Source: Vibrio comitans (GTDB taxonomy: Bacteria; Pseudomonadota; Gammaproteobacteria; Enterobacterales; Vibrionaceae). From it: 64,000 bases of DNA. Position 1 is the stretch's first letter; each line of letters starts with the position of its first letter. Made by a program: the position numbers and the translations under genes. The stretch covers positions 2,542,001 through 2,606,000 of the forward strand of contig AP024866.1 in the NCBI GenBank assembly GCA_024346835.1, in the 5' to 3' direction. Positions 44,972 through 56,450 of this stretch are shown here, one piece after another. The notes beneath the pieces were generated by a model. The model had not been told where the DNA came from, searched no databases, and saw nothing but the letters and a program-made list of their open reading frames with translations.

Positions 44972-46729
44972 TTAACTTTTATTAGCATCGGGCGGCACAT
45001 TCAATATCTGCAGTGCTCCCTTCAAAACTTCGGAAAAAACAGGGGCCGCTACAGAGCCACCATAATAATCATCACCTTGCGGCTCATTAACCACCACAAC
45101 CAAGGCAACCCTTGGGTTACTGATTGGTGCAACACCCGCGGTGATCGTCACATACTCATCACTGTATCCACCAGCCTTGGCTTTACGGGAGGTGCCCGTT
45201 TTAGCGCCAACACGGTAACCAGGTACAGCGGCTCGAGTTGCTGTGCCCCCTTTTTGAGTAACGGACTCAAGCATCTCGAGAACTTCACGCGCATGCTTTG
45301 GGTTAGCTACCTGTTTAGCATCTAGATTTTTTGCATCTTTAATAATATGCAATGGTTTGAAGCTGCCGTAACTGCCTAATGTCGCATACGCATGTGCCAA
45401 CTGCAGTGGAGTTACTGATAAGCCGTAACCAAATGAGAGAGTCGCAATTTCAAATTGTGACCAGCGGCGTCGGTTAGGGAATAAGCCCGTGGTTTCACCA
45501 ACCAGATTAATTCCAGACGTAGAACCAAAACCCACTGATTGATACATACCCAGCAAAGAATCTAAAGGCATACCCAGCGCTAATGTGGCTACACCAATGT
45601 TGCTCGATTTTTGTAAAATCGTTTTAAGACCAGCCTTACCAACCTTCGAACTGTCTCGAACTCGGCTTCCACCGATACGCATGATCCCATTGCCAGTATC
45701 AATTACGGTATCAAGATCTGCGGTTCCATTATCTAATGCCGCTAATACAACAAATGGCTTAACCGAAGAGCCCGGTTCTAAAGAATCGGTAATCGCTCTG
45801 TTTCGCATTCGGAACGACTGCAGTTGATCACGAGTATTTGGGTTGTAAGAAGGTGAGTTGACCATCGCCAATATTCCACCGGTTTTTACGTCCAATAACA
45901 CTACGCTACCTGAGGTGGCTCGGTGATCCGCTACTGCTTGTTTAATTGCGCGATAAGCTATCGCTTGTAAGCGTTGATCTATGGTGAGCTGCAACGGATT
46001 GCCTTGCTTGCTTTCCGTCATAGAAATATTCTCTACCACTCGACCATCACGATCTTTGCGGACCTTACGTGAGCCAGCTTGGCCAGATAGGTAGTCGTCA
46101 TAGCTTCGCTCAACCCCCTCCAAGCCATGGCTATCAATGCCTGTTACCCCAACAACATGAGCACTGATTTCACCCGTAGGGTAGTAACGGCGAGATTCGT
46201 CTCTCAGACCAATACCTTTTAGCTTCAACTCTCTAATGTATTTGGCCATGGCAGGGCTAACTTGGCGTTGCAAATAGATAAAACGGCGGTTTTTGTTTTT
46301 CTCTATTCGCTCAATCAAGTCGTCTCGATCAAGTTGCAGTACGTCGGCAAGAGCATGCCAGCGCGCCACATCTTGCAAAGCATCGCCCTTGGTAAAGATA
46401 TTTCGAGGATCGGCATAAACCGCTTCTACTGGCACACTGACCGCTATCTGTTCACCATTGCGATCTGAAATGATTCCACGCGCTGAAGGCAGCGCCTTTA
46501 CCCTAACTGAACGCATATCACCACGTTCAATTAATGTATCAGGTTCAATAACTTGGATATAAGCGACTCGAGCGAGCAGCGCGCCTAGCAATAGTAAAAT
46601 AAAACCTAATACGGTTTGGTAGCGCCACTTAATAATGCTGGTATCAGTAGGAGCAACCTTGCTCGGTTCGACCTTTTTAGGAGTTCGCTTTCTAGCGGTC
46701 TTGACGGGTTTCTTTTTAGTCGGCTTCAT
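44972..46729 (-). CDS. ftsI: Septal transpeptidase FtsI (PBP3)
   Basis: This 585-residue class B penicillin-binding protein has a Lys/Arg-rich cytoplasmic tail, one transmembrane helix (about 34-56), a pedestal domain and the transpeptidase domain. That domain carries the three active-site motifs: SSVK (about residue 310), SSN (in [10 protein letters not shown]) and KTG (in [10 protein letters not shown]). It cross-links septal peptidoglycan with FtsW and is a beta-lactam target. Its start overlaps the ftsL stop by one base. Confidence 0.97.
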   Translation of the reverse strand: MKPTKKKPVKTARKRTPKKVEPSKVAPTDTSIIKWRYQTVLGFILLLLGALLARVAYIQVIEPDTLIERGDMRSVRVKALPSARGIISDRNGEQIAVSVPVEAVYADPRNIFTKGDALQDVARWHALADVLQLDRDDLIERIEKNKNRRFIYLQRQVSPAMAKYIRELKLKGIGLRDESRRYYPTGEISAHVVGVTGIDSHGLEGVERSYDDYLSGQAGSRKVRKDRDGRVVENISMTESKQGNPLQLTIDQRLQAIAYRAIKQAVADHRATSGSVVLLDVKTGGILAMVNSPSYNPNTRDQLQSFRMRNRAITDSLEPGSSVKPFVVLAALDNGTADLDTVIDTGNGIMRIGGSRVRDSSKVGKAGLKTILQKSSNIGVATLALGMPLDSLLGMYQSVGFGSTSGINLVGETTGLFPNRRRWSQFEIATLSFGYGLSVTPLQLAHAYATLGSYGSFKPLHIIKDAKNLDAKQVANPKHAREVLEMLESVTQKGGTATRAAVPGYRVGAKTGTSRKAKAGGYSDEYVTITAGVAPISNPRVALVVVVNEPQGDDYYGGSVAAPVFSEVLKGALQILNVPPDANKS

Positions 46730-47064
46730 TACAGTTTAACTATGACTTCCTTATCAGAGTCTGGTCGCTTCATTTCGAGTTCAGAGGTAGCCATTTTTTG
46801 AACACGACTGTGTTCTGAAAGGGCATTCTCCTCGAGAATCAGGTTGCGCCACTCATCATCTAATTGCTCACGCTCTTCAAGTGCGACGTCTTTTTGTGAA
46901 ATAGCCTGTCGCGTCATGTGCGTGGTAAGTACTACGGTTATTGCGCTAAAAAAGAGAATGATCAACAAAAAAAGTGGCACACGACCTACTGTAAACAGGT
47001 CGCGAATAATCATCTTCCCTAGTAGTGGCACTTCAGTTTGAATCAACTTCCCTGATTCATTCAT
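46729..47064 (-). CDS. ftsL: Cell division protein FtsL
   Basis: This 111-residue bitopic protein has a short cytoplasmic segment, one transmembrane helix (about 30-50, [17 protein letters not shown]) and a periplasmic heptad-like coiled coil that pairs with FtsB. FtsL sequences are poorly conserved, so the call rests on topology, length and position between rsmH and ftsI. It overlaps rsmH by four bases and ftsI by one. Confidence 0.93.
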   Translation of the reverse strand: MNESGKLIQTEVPLLGKMIIRDLFTVGRVPLFLLIILFFSAITVVLTTHMTRQAISQKDVALEEREQLDDEWRNLILEENALSEHSRVQKMATSELEMKRPDSDKEVIVKL

Positions 47065-48011
47065 AGCTTTTCGGCAATCCTTAACACTGAGCTTCTTGCT
47101 CTAATATTGACGTCTAATTCTGAAACTGATGGCTTAATTGCCTTACCTACCGTTTTCATTGCAGCACTGCCAAGAGCACGAATCTGCTCTTCAGTCATAG
47201 GGATACCATGAGGAACCTGAGGACCACGGCTTTCTTTGCGCATGAACTGCTTCACCATTCTGTCTTCCAATGAGTGGAAGCTAATCACAGATAAGCGCCC
47301 CTCAGGAGCAAGAATGTTCTTTGCACCATTAAGTGCTGTGGCAATCTCATCTAATTCACTGTTGATGTAGATGCGGAATGCCTGAAATGAGCGAGTCGCA
47401 GGGTGCTTTTTCTCTTTAAAGCTTTTCGGCGCCGCCTCTGAGATAAGTTTAGCTAATTGACCGGTACGAAGAAGAGGTTCGTTCTCTTCATTCTCGCGAT
47501 AAGCGACGATAGCCTTGGCGATACGCCATGCATGCTTATCTTCACCAAATTCACGAATCACCCATGTAATATCTTCAACATCCGCATCTTGTAACCACTG
47601 AGATACTGGAGTTCCAGATGTTGGGTCCATACGCATATCAAGCGGGCCATCCTTCATAAAGCTGAAACCGCGCTCGGCATCATCCAACTGAGGAGAAGAA
47701 ACGCCAAGATCAAGAAGCACACCGTCTACTTTACCGACAAGGTCTCGCTCTTGTGCATATCCTTCCATACCTGAAAAAGGACCATGGATGATGGTAAATC
47801 TAGGGTCATCAATCTTGGCAGCTTCAGCAATGGCTTGCGGATCTCGGTCAATACTAAACAGTCGACCATTCTCGCCCAGTTTAGACAAAATAACTCGGCT
47901 GTGACCACCGCGTCCAAAGGTACCATCGATATACGTACCATCTGGTTTGATGTTAAGACCATCAACGGATTCGTCGAGTAAAACGGAGACGTGTTTAAAG
48001 GATTCGCTCAT
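47061..48011 (-). CDS. rsmH: 16S rRNA (cytosine(1402)-N(4))-methyltransferase RsmH
   Basis: This 316-residue SAM-dependent methyltransferase (formerly MraW) modifies C1402 in the ribosomal P site. It shows the SAM motif [13 protein letters not shown] and [13 protein letters not shown], and the conserved [16 protein letters not shown] helix. RsmI, which methylates the same nucleotide on the ribose, is encoded just beyond rnpB. It is the first gene of the dcw operon here; no mraZ lies upstream, and I see no TGGGN repeats of the kind MraZ binds. I could not place its promoter confidently in 48012-48205, which contains a small dyad, GTGCAA and TTGCAC. Confidence 0.97.
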   Translation of the reverse strand: MSESFKHVSVLLDESVDGLNIKPDGTYIDGTFGRGGHSRVILSKLGENGRLFSIDRDPQAIAEAAKIDDPRFTIIHGPFSGMEGYAQERDLVGKVDGVLLDLGVSSPQLDDAERGFSFMKDGPLDMRMDPTSGTPVSQWLQDADVEDITWVIREFGEDKHAWRIAKAIVAYRENEENEPLLRTGQLAKLISEAAPKSFKEKKHPATRSFQAFRIYINSELDEIATALNGAKNILAPEGRLSVISFHSLEDRMVKQFMRKESRGPQVPHGIPMTEEQIRALGSAAMKTVGKAIKPSVSELDVNIRARSSVLRIAEKL

Positions 48012-48205
48012 TACAAAAGCTCGATTTAATTTAGATAACTATTAGCTTAGTGTACTGAAATAGTCAGGTTTAGTCAGCGTTAGTGAGTAAAATCACCAAA
48101 TAATTACTTAAACAGTGCAAAGGGTTGCACCTTTGATGTGCTTTACTCGAAGGGAAAGACCTATAAAGACTGAGCTACAGGTCATTTTGGCAGATTCTAG
48201 ATAGC

Positions 48206-48232
48206 AAAAAGCCCCGCCAAGGCGGGGCTTCT
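48206..48232 (-). terminator. Intrinsic terminator of rnpB
   Basis: An 8-bp GC stem (GCCCCGCC and GGCGGGGC around a 2-base loop) lies a few bases beyond the mature 3' end and has a T-run on the minus strand. Confidence 0.92.
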
Positions 48233-48237
48233 TCAAT

Positions 48238-48618
<381 letters not shown>

Positions 48619-48625
48619 GGGGCGG

Positions 48626-48654
48626 ATTGTACTGACAAAGATCACAGATGTCTA
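48626..48654 (-). promoter_or_regulatory. rnpB promoter
   Basis: On the minus strand TAGACA (48654-48649) and TACAAT (48631-48626) are 17 bases apart. The GC-rich discriminator (CCGCCCC) before the start site at 48618 is typical of stable-RNA promoters subject to growth-rate control; that regulation is inference. Confidence 0.78.
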
Positions 48655-48681
48655 ATCAAATAAGGGCTTAACCCCTATCCG

Positions 48682-49545
48682 CTACTCTATATGCTCAAGT
48701 CCCCACTTATAGAGTGCATTCTTTTTCAAACTATAGATCTCTGCGGTTAGAGCTGCCGCTTTCTTCAAAGGCAATTCTTTAGTCAAAATAGCTAAAGTGC
48801 GGCGCGCTTCTTCTGGCAACTCATCGCTGGCTTCTTCACGGTAACCGTGAACCAGCAATACCATCTCTCCACGAATACGGTTGGCATCTTCTTCAAGCCA
48901 TGGAATAAGCTCACCTAAAGGCATCCCCTGAATAGTTTCGAACGTCTTAGTTAGCTCGCGCGCCAACACTACTTGGCGATCTGGCCCTAATACCTGCAGC
49001 ATATCGGCGAGAGAATCCATGATTCTGTGCGGCGATTCATAAAAAATACAGGTACGTTCTACCTTAGCAAGCTCAAGGAAGCGATCTTTTCTGCCTTTAC
49101 TCTTTGGCGGTAAGAAGCCTTCAAAGCTAAAACGATCCGACGGTAAGCCTGCCGCGCTCAAAGCGGTAATTACCGCGCAAGCTCCCGGTAAGGGAACAAC
49201 GCGAACACCGGCCTGACGACACTGGTTAACCAAGTGATAGCCAGGGTCGCTGATTAAAGGAGTTCCAGCATCAGAAACTAATGCAATTGATTGACCTTCA
49301 AGGAGTTTTTCCACTAGAACTTGAGCTTTCTGTTGCTCATTGTGGTCATGCAAGGCAAAGGTGCGCGTTCCCACATTTAGATGTGAAAGCAGTCGCCCTG
49401 TGTGACGAGTATCTTCCGCTGCAATCAGGTCTACCCCATTCAATACTTCAATAGCACGCTGCGTAATATCGCCTAAATTCCCTATTGGAGTAGGGACGAT
49501 ATAGAGGGTCGCTGTCGAAGAATCAAAAGAATTGTTATCTGTCAT
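48682..49545 (-). CDS. rsmI: 16S rRNA (cytidine(1402)-2'-O)-methyltransferase RsmI
   Basis: This 287-residue tetrapyrrole-methylase-fold enzyme methylates the ribose of C1402. It shows [42 protein letters not shown] and YESPHRI, all hallmarks of the family. The ATG at 49545 is preferred to 49593, whose extra 16 residues are non-conserved and would crowd the divergent lpoA start. It is divergent from lpoA, as in E. coli, with a perfect dyad in the gap. Confidence 0.95.
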   Translation of the reverse strand: MTDNNSFDSSTATLYIVPTPIGNLGDITQRAIEVLNGVDLIAAEDTRHTGRLLSHLNVGTRTFALHDHNEQQKAQVLVEKLLEGQSIALVSDAGTPLISDPGYHLVNQCRQAGVRVVPLPGACAVITALSAAGLPSDRFSFEGFLPPKSKGRKDRFLELAKVERTCIFYESPHRIMDSLADMLQVLGPDRQVVLARELTKTFETIQGMPLGELIPWLEEDANRIRGEMVLLVHGYREEASDELPEEARRTLAILTKELPLKKAAALTAEIYSLKKNALYKWGLEHIE

Positions 49546-49564
49546 TTGTTTACCGTCACTTGAG

Positions 49565-49589
49565 GGATTAATATAGAGGTAATTAATCC
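49565..49589. promoter_or_regulatory. 8-bp dyad in the rsmI/lpoA divergent gap
   Basis: GGATTAAT (49565-49572) and ATTAATCC (49582-49589) are separated by nine bases. The dyad lies midway between the divergent starts, where an operator could affect both genes. No regulator can be named from sequence. Confidence 0.35.
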
Positions 49590-49607
49590 ACAATTATTAA
49601 AGAACTC

Positions 49608-51417
49608 ATGGCGCAAAAAAATCGATCTGGATACAGTGTATCACGCATTCTTACTCCCATTGCATTGTCTGTACTTCTTGCGGCTTGTTCAAGCCCCTCT
49701 TCTGATCCAGAAGCTGCGCAACAATCCAATATTCTCAATCAGCCAACACAAACCTCAGAATACTACCTAATCAAGGCTGATTCCTCTGACGGTTCCGAAC
49801 AAATTGATTGGTTAATTTTATCTTTGAAAGCAGCTGTTGAGGAAGACAATGCAAGCCTAGCTAATCGTATTATCCAGCGTCTTGCTCAGCAAAACATGTC
49901 TGAAACACAACAAGCAGAATGGCAGTTAGCGCGAGCTCAGTTGCTTCTCAACGAAGAACAGCCAACCGATGCGTTAAAGCAACTAAACTTCCGCAATGAA
50001 TGGCGACTAGAGCGCACACAATGGCAACGTTATTACGAGCTACGCTCTGAAATCTATCAAGATCTTTATCAGCCGCTAGATGCCGCTAGAGAGCAAGTAC
50101 TTCGCGCTGATTTTCTATCGGAAGAGCAACAACAAGAGAACGTTGACCAAATCTGGGCATTAATGAACAGCGTAACCGTCGACGAACTTGAGGCAATGCA
50201 AATTGCTGAAAATGAACATGAGTTGAAGGGGTGGCAAGAGTTGGCTATCGACAATCAGTCGTACAGCCACAACCTTCCGAAACTGCAGAAATCGTTGCAA
50301 GCTTGGATTGACGAGAACTTTAGTCATCCTGCAGCCCTCTATACTCCTCAAGAAATAAAAGACATTCTTGCTTTAGAGATCGTCCAACCAAATAAAACCG
50401 CGCTTGTTCTTCCGCTTAGTGGCAAGTTTGCTAAACAAGCTGAAGTTATCAGAGATGGCTTCGTTTTCGCGATGATGAACGATGATGCGCGACTTCCTGA
50501 AGCAGAGTACGTCGTTATTGATAGTAATAAAAACGATACGACTCAGATTCAGCAGCAGCTAGAAGAACAGAATGTCGACTTTGTAGTTGGTCCTTTAATG
50601 CGCAACACGATTGAAGAACTGCAAGATATTCAGCAAGACAGCGACAAACCAATTCCTATGCTTGCCCTCAACTTTCCAAAAGAAATTCTGGAAGGTACCG
50701 ACTTCTGTTATGTCACACTATCTCCAGAGCAAGAAGCGGCAGAGGCGGCAAGACACCTTGCGGATACTGGCGCTAAATATCCATTGATCATTGCACCTCG
50801 TGGAAGCTATGGCCAGCGCATGGCTGACGCATTCAATGAGGAATGGAGCAAGAACAACGACACCAAGAGTGCAGTTTCATACTTCAGGTCTAAGAACCAA
50901 CTGCAGTTTGCTATAAATACTGTCTTTGGGCTTCAAGATAGCCAAAAACGTATCGCGCAGATGGATAAGCTAATGGATATGGAAATGGAGTCTGAGCAGC
51001 GCTCTCGTAGAGATATTGATGCCGTTTACATCATTGCTGGTGATTCTGAACTCAACCTAATCAAGCCGTTTATTAACGTAGCAATCAACCCTGAAGCAAC
51101 GCCACCTAAGTTGTATGCAAACTCTCGCAGTAATACAGGTGTGAAGCGTGCATCTCAAGATCTGTCTGGTGTTATCTACAGTGATATCCCAATGCTGGTA
51201 GAGCCGAATGAAGAGTTAGACAACCAGATGCAGGGCATCTGGGAAAAATCTAGCAATCAACAAAAACGTCTACGCGCACTGGGTATGGATGCTTACAGCC
51301 TGATCAACGCTTTGCCAAATATGAAAGTAAGTCCTGGTCATTCACTGCAAGGACAAACGGGAGTGCTTAGTATCGATGAGCAATGTGTAGTACAGCGCCA
51401 GCTTAGCTGGGCCGAGT

Positions 51418-51434
<17 letters not shown>
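49608..51434 (+). CDS. lpoA: Penicillin-binding protein activator LpoA
   Basis: This 608-residue outer-membrane lipoprotein has a lipobox (VLLAAC, Cys27). The N-terminal part (about 55-250) is a TPR-like helical domain; the C-terminal part (about 265-600) is a periplasmic-binding-protein-like domain with ALVLPLSGKFAKQAEVIRDG (in part). LpoA reaches through the periplasm to stimulate the transpeptidase of PBP1a. It heads an operon with yraN, diaA and dolP, overlapping yraN by 17 bases. Confidence 0.95.
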
Positions 51435-52379
<945 letters not shown>

Positions 52380-52407
52380 AATTTGCTACTAGTGAGGATT
52401 TAGATCC

Positions 52408-53184
52408 ATGTTGTACACTCGTAAACTCTCCTTATATGTCACGGCATTATTGTCGTGCCTTCTGCTCTCTGGCTGCGCTGGGATGTTTGTCAGCGATTCA
52501 TCGGATATCGTGACCGATGACCGCTCTACTCGAGAGATCTGGAGTGACAATAACATAGAGTTTGAAGCGGCCGCCTTAGGTAACAAACCACCATTCTCAG
52601 GTAAAGTACGTGTAGCAGCTAGCTCCTTTAGGGGGAAAGTGGTCTTAATTGGTCAAGCACCAACAGAAGAACTCAGCGCACAAGTCGAAGAGCATGTCGA
52701 AAAAATCGCTGGCGTTAAAAAGGTTTACAACCAACTGCGCGTACAACCGATGATCAATGTCTCTCAGATGAGCCGTGATAGTTGGATCACCGCCAAGGTG
52801 AAATCTGCTCTAGTGAGAGAAAACAAGCTAAAAGGCGTATCGGTTAAGGTGATTACTGAAAACAGTGAAGTCTTCCTTTTCGGTTATGTCACACCTGAAA
52901 ATGCCGATGTTGCAACAGAGACAGCGCGCAACGTCAGTGGTGTAAAGTTGGTGATTCGTGGCTTTGAGATTGCAGACCTTGCAACCATTGAAGCAAAAAC
53001 AGCCCCAGCGCCAACCAGTGATGCGAAAGCACCTGTAGCAGAAGCACCTGTCGTGGATGCTAGCGCAGAAGATACAACTGTTGAGAAAACGCCGCCAGTA
53101 GATAGCCCAGAAGGGAATATAATGGAAGGCGATGTAGTTATTGACCGCTCTGGAGATATCGTCGAAGAGTCCATTGAAAATTAA
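52408..53184 (+). CDS. dolP: BON-domain outer-membrane lipoprotein DolP
   Basis: This 258-residue lipoprotein (formerly YraP) has a lipobox (LLSGC, Cys23) and two BON domains (about 50-120 and 125-190; GKVVLIGQAP and SEVFLFGYVTPENADVA). DolP supports outer-membrane integrity and localises to division sites through anionic phospholipids. A tail of roughly 65 residues after the second BON domain is rich in Ala, Pro, Asp and Glu and is absent from the 191-residue E. coli protein. It is the last gene of the lpoA operon and is followed by a strong terminator. Confidence 0.92.
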   Translation: MLYTRKLSLYVTALLSCLLLSGCAGMFVSDSSDIVTDDRSTREIWSDNNIEFEAAALGNKPPFSGKVRVAASSFRGKVVLIGQAPTEELSAQVEEHVEKIAGVKKVYNQLRVQPMINVSQMSRDSWITAKVKSALVRENKLKGVSVKVITENSEVFLFGYVTPENADVATETARNVSGVKLVIRGFEIADLATIEAKTAPAPTSDAKAPVAEAPVVDASAEDTTVEKTPPVDSPEGNIMEGDVVIDRSGDIVEESIEN

Positions 53185-53201
53185 CATTCGACGCAGAAAA
53201 T

Positions 53202-53230
53202 AAAAAAAGGAGCCCTAGGGCTCCTTTTTA
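53202..53230. terminator. Bidirectional terminator between dolP and sspB
   Basis: A 9-bp perfect stem (AAGGAGCCC and GGGCTCCTT around TA) has an A-run on the left and a T-run on the right; it serves both converging operons. Confidence 0.9.
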
Positions 53231-53242
53231 GTTTGTTTGGCG

Positions 53243-53731
53243 TTATTTCACCACGCGAAGGCTCGGGCGACCTTTAGGTCTTGGCGGTTCGTCATCAGGG
53301 TCTGGAGAGGCATCTTCTTCTGCCTCAACAACATCTTCAACCGCAGTTAAAGAGTCCGCTGAAGCTAGGTGATTCTCTTCTTCCAACTCTAAGTTATCAT
53401 CGTAAGCCTCTTCAGGCTCAAACATTGTTCCTGCGCCATTTTCGCGAGCATAGATAGCCTGCACAGCATAAATAGGAACGATAACTGAATGAGGTCGACC
53501 ACCAAAACGAGCATGAAACGTTAACGCTTCATTGCCAATTTCTAGGTTGCCTACAGCACGAGGAGCAACGTTCAAGATGATCTGTCCATCTTGCACATAC
53601 TCTTCCGGTACGCGTACTCCTGGCATAGTAGCATCAACTACTAAATGAGGAGTCAGTTCATTCTCCGCCAACCAATCATAAAATGCGCGAAGCAGGTATG
53701 GTCGACGGGGAGTCATTGCAGAAATATCCAT
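53243..53731 (-). CDS. sspB: ClpXP protease specificity-enhancing factor SspB
   Basis: This 162-residue adaptor delivers ssrA-tagged proteins to ClpXP. The N-terminal substrate-binding domain (about 5-112; RPYLLRAFYDWL, RFGGRPHSVIVP) is followed by an acidic flexible linker and the C-terminal ClpX-binding XB motif (RPSLRVVK). Its start overlaps the sspA stop by one base. Confidence 0.96.
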   Translation of the reverse strand: MDISAMTPRRPYLLRAFYDWLAENELTPHLVVDATMPGVRVPEEYVQDGQIILNVAPRAVGNLEIGNEALTFHARFGGRPHSVIVPIYAVQAIYARENGAGTMFEPEEAYDDNLELEEENHLASADSLTAVEDVVEAEEDASPDPDDEPPRPKGRPSLRVVK

Positions 53732-54366
53732 TAACGAACTAGACGCATCTCACGTTCTGCTTCAGTTAAAGAAGCTAGGAATGAATCACGCTCAAATACG
53801 CGGTTCATGTAGATCTTAAGCTCTTTTGAACCAGGACCTGTAAGCTCGATACCGAACGTAGGCAAACGCCACAATAGCGGTGCAAGGTAGCAATCAATTA
53901 AGCTAAAGTCTTCACTCATGAAGTACTCGCTTTCCGCAAATAGAGGACCAAGCATTAGTAGGTCATTGCGTAGTTTTTGACGTGCTTTCTCTTGCTCTTC
54001 GCCTGTTGTAGAGATGATCTTCTCTGCAACGCTGTACCAGTTACGCTGGATGCGGTACATCATAAGACGGTTCTTACCACGATCTACAGGGTATACAGGC
54101 ATTAGCGGCGGATGCGGGAAACGCTCGTCAAGGTACTCCATGATGATCTTTGAATCGTACAGAGTCAGTTCACGATCAACTAGAGTTGGAACAGATTTGT
54201 ATGGGTTCAATTCTGCAAGTTCAGCAGGTAGGTTCGCCTCGTCAACGAGTTCAACTTCGACGGCTACGCCTTTCTCAGCCAAAACGATACGTACCTGATG
54301 GCTAGCCATATCAGTAGCACTTGAGAATAGAGTCATCACAGAACGTTTATTGGCAGCTACAGCCAT
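53731..54366 (-). CDS. sspA: Stringent starvation protein A
   Basis: This 211-residue protein has a glutathione-transferase fold: an N-terminal thioredoxin-like domain (about 8-85) and a helical C-terminal domain. SspA binds RNA polymerase and alters transcription in stationary phase and acid stress; it lacks GST activity in E. coli. The ATG has a strong GGAGGG Shine-Dalgarno. The pair sspA-sspB follows the pet operon, with a perfect hairpin between. Confidence 0.96.
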   Translation of the reverse strand: MAVAANKRSVMTLFSSATDMASHQVRIVLAEKGVAVEVELVDEANLPAELAELNPYKSVPTLVDRELTLYDSKIIMEYLDERFPHPPLMPVYPVDRGKNRLMMYRIQRNWYSVAEKIISTTGEEQEKARQKLRNDLLMLGPLFAESEYFMSEDFSLIDCYLAPLLWRLPTFGIELTGPGSKELKIYMNRVFERDSFLASLTEAEREMRLVR

Positions 54367-54398
54367 GAGCCCTCCGGTATAGTAATTTTAAATAGAAG

Positions 54399-54421
54399 AA
54401 TGGAGGCAACACGCCTCCATT
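54399..54421 (-). terminator. Hairpin between petC and sspA
   Basis: A 9-bp perfect stem (AATGGAGGC and GCCTCCATT, 5-base loop) is followed on the minus strand by an interrupted T-rich tail (CTTCTATTT). It is probably a weak terminator or mRNA 3'-end stabiliser for the pet operon. Confidence 0.6.
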
Positions 54422-54450
54422 ACAGAAATCAGCACGATATGATATCACAA

Positions 54451-55188
54451 TCAGTGAATGTCACGCCAATACTCTTTATATAGAAGATAGCCAACACCAG
54501 TGAAAATCACTAGGAATAACAGCACCCAAACACCCATGCTTTCGCGCTCAACCTGAACAGGGTCACCTGCATATTCCAGGAAGTTCACAAGGTCGCGTAC
54601 TGCGTCATCATATTCACTCTGGCTCAGCTCGCCAGTACCATCGGCTTTAACACCGACAACCACCTGTTCTTCTTGACCACCAACCATGTGCGTTTCAATA
54701 ACAGGTTGAGGAACACCTTGTAGTTCTTGCAGTACATGAGGCATACCCACGCTCGGGAAGATCACGTTATTCACACCAAATGGACGGCTTGGATCTTCAT
54801 AGAAAGAACGCAAGTAGGTGTACAACCAATCAACACCACGCACGCGAGCCGTTAACGTTAGGTCAGGTGGCGCAACACCGAACCATCTAGCCGCATCTTC
54901 TGCCGGCATGTTATTAACCATTAGGTCACCCACAACCGCTTCAGAATCAAACATCAGATTCTCACGCATCAGATCCAGTGGAATATCCAGATCGGTAGCA
55001 ACACGTTCATAACGCTGGTATTGAGTCGAGTGACAAGCAAAGCAGTAGTTCATAAACGTCTGTGCACCACGCTGCAAAGACGCTTTGTCACGAATATCAT
55101 TGTTTGCTTTATCCAGAGCGAAGTTACCGCCCGCAGCGAATCCAAGAGCAGGCACTAGCGCAAATAACAATACGAATAACTTTTTCAT
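54451..55188 (-). CDS. petC: Cytochrome c1 of the bc1 complex
   Basis: This 245-residue membrane-anchored c-type cytochrome has a Sec signal peptide (about 1-19), a heme-binding CFACH motif near residue 50, a methionine ligand candidate in VGMPHV, and a C-terminal transmembrane anchor (VLLFLVIFTGVGYLLY). It accepts electrons from the Rieske protein on the periplasmic side. It starts at the stop of petB, overlapping by one base. Confidence 0.95.
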   Translation of the reverse strand: MKKLFVLLFALVPALGFAAGGNFALDKANNDIRDKASLQRGAQTFMNYCFACHSTQYQRYERVATDLDIPLDLMRENLMFDSEAVVGDLMVNNMPAEDAARWFGVAPPDLTLTARVRGVDWLYTYLRSFYEDPSRPFGVNNVIFPSVGMPHVLQELQGVPQPVIETHMVGGQEEQVVVGVKADGTGELSQSEYDDAVRDLVNFLEYAGDPVQVERESMGVWVLLFLVIFTGVGYLLYKEYWRDIH

Positions 55189-56450
55189 TATTTGGTGATC
55201 CTTGTCGGTAGTGTCTTAGTCTTTTCGTTCTTGCTGTAGATGAAGAGCACTACAAAGAACATGAAGTAACCTAGACTGAACAAACGAGATAGGTTCGTGT
55301 ACAACTCAGTAGCAGGAAGCGTACCAAGCACACCTAGACCAATGAATGAAATCGTAAACTGAACCAAGTTGATCAAGTGGATCTTGCTTCTGTAACGGAA
55401 AGAACGCACATTACAACGGTCAATCCACGGCAGTAGGAACAACACAACAATTGAGCCACCAAAGAAGATAAAGCCAATCAACTTATCAGGTATCGCACGC
55501 AAAATGGCATAGTTCGGAGAGAAATACCAAACAGGTGCAATATGCTCAGGCGTTTTCAGTGGGTTAGCAACCTCAAAGTTAGGCGGCTCAAGGAAGAAGC
55601 CTCCCATCGCTGGGGCATAGAACAGCACGTAACTAAAGAACAATAAGAATACGCCAACATAGAACAGATCTTTTACAGTCCCGTATGGATGGAACGGCAT
55701 TGAATCGATAATGTCGTATTTCTTGCTGTAGTCTTCATGGAACTTGAATTCTGGCTCGTAATCATCGCCCATAGTGCCTTTTGGCAGCTTAGTATCAATA
55801 CCGTCAGGGTTGTTAGAACCCACTTCATGCAGTGCCAAAATATGCAAAGCAACAAGTAGTAATAGGACGATTGGCAAAGCAATAACGTGCAGAGCAAAGA
55901 AGCGGTTTAGAGTCGCACCAGAAATAACGTAATCACCGCGAATCCACAGTGTAAGGTCATCACCAATCACAGGGATAGCACCAAACAAGCCGATAATTAC
56001 CTGTGCACCCCAGTAAGACATTTGCCCCCAAGGTAGCATGTAGCCCATGAAGGCCTCAGCCATCAGAACCACAAACAGCAACATACCAAATAACCACACG
56101 AGTTCACGTGGCTTTTGGTATGAACCGTAGATGAGGCCGCGGTACATGTGCAGATAAACAACAATAAAGAAGAAAGACGCGCCGGTAGAGTGCATGTAAC
56201 GAAGAAGCCAACCGTACTCTACATCACGCATGATGTATTCAACAGAAGCGAATGCGCCCTCCGCTGAAGGTACGTAGTTCATGGTTAGCCAAATACCAGT
56301 AACGATCTGATTGACCAAAACCAGCATTGCTAGCGCACCAAAGATATACCAAAAATTTGAGTTCTTTGGCTGTGGATACTCCGACATGTGCTTACGGTAG
56401 GTATTCATAGCCGGGATGCGTTTTTCAATCCAGCCGAGTAAAGCCTCCAT
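55188..56450 (-). CDS. petB: Cytochrome b of the bc1 complex
   Basis: This 420-residue integral membrane subunit carries two b-type hemes in a four-helix bundle and the quinol sites. About eight membrane helices are visible. The paired heme histidines lie in RYMHSTGASFFF/VVYLHMYRGL and FFALHVIALP/LLVALHILALH (given in part), and the Qo-site motif PEWY appears here as PVWYFSPNYAI. It is longer than a mitochondrial protein only in its cytoplasmic loop (EFKFHEDYSKKYD). It overlaps petA and petC by one base each. Confidence 0.96.
   Translation of the reverse strand: MEALLGWIEKRIPAMNTYRKHMSEYPQPKNSNFWYIFGALAMLVLVNQIVTGIWLTMNYVPSAEGAFASVEYIMRDVEYGWLLRYMHSTGASFFFIVVYLHMYRGLIYGSYQKPRELVWLFGMLLFVVLMAEAFMGYMLPWGQMSYWGAQVIIGLFGAIPVIGDDLTLWIRGDYVISGATLNRFFALHVIALPIVLLLLVALHILALHEVGSNNPDGIDTKLPKGTMGDDYEPEFKFHEDYSKKYDIIDSMPFHPYGTVKDLFYVGVFLLFFSYVLFYAPAMGGFFLEPPNFEVANPLKTPEHIAPVWYFSPNYAILRAIPDKLIGFIFFGGSIVVLFLLPWIDRCNVRSFRYRSKIHLINLVQFTISFIGLGVLGTLPATELYTNLSRLFSLGYFMFFVVLFIYSKNEKTKTLPTRITK

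Noticed and set aside
52828..53187. Two minus-strand open frames antisense to dolP
   Set aside because: dolP has a signal peptide, BON domains, operon context and a terminator; the antisense frames are by-products of its biased Ala/Pro/Asp codons.
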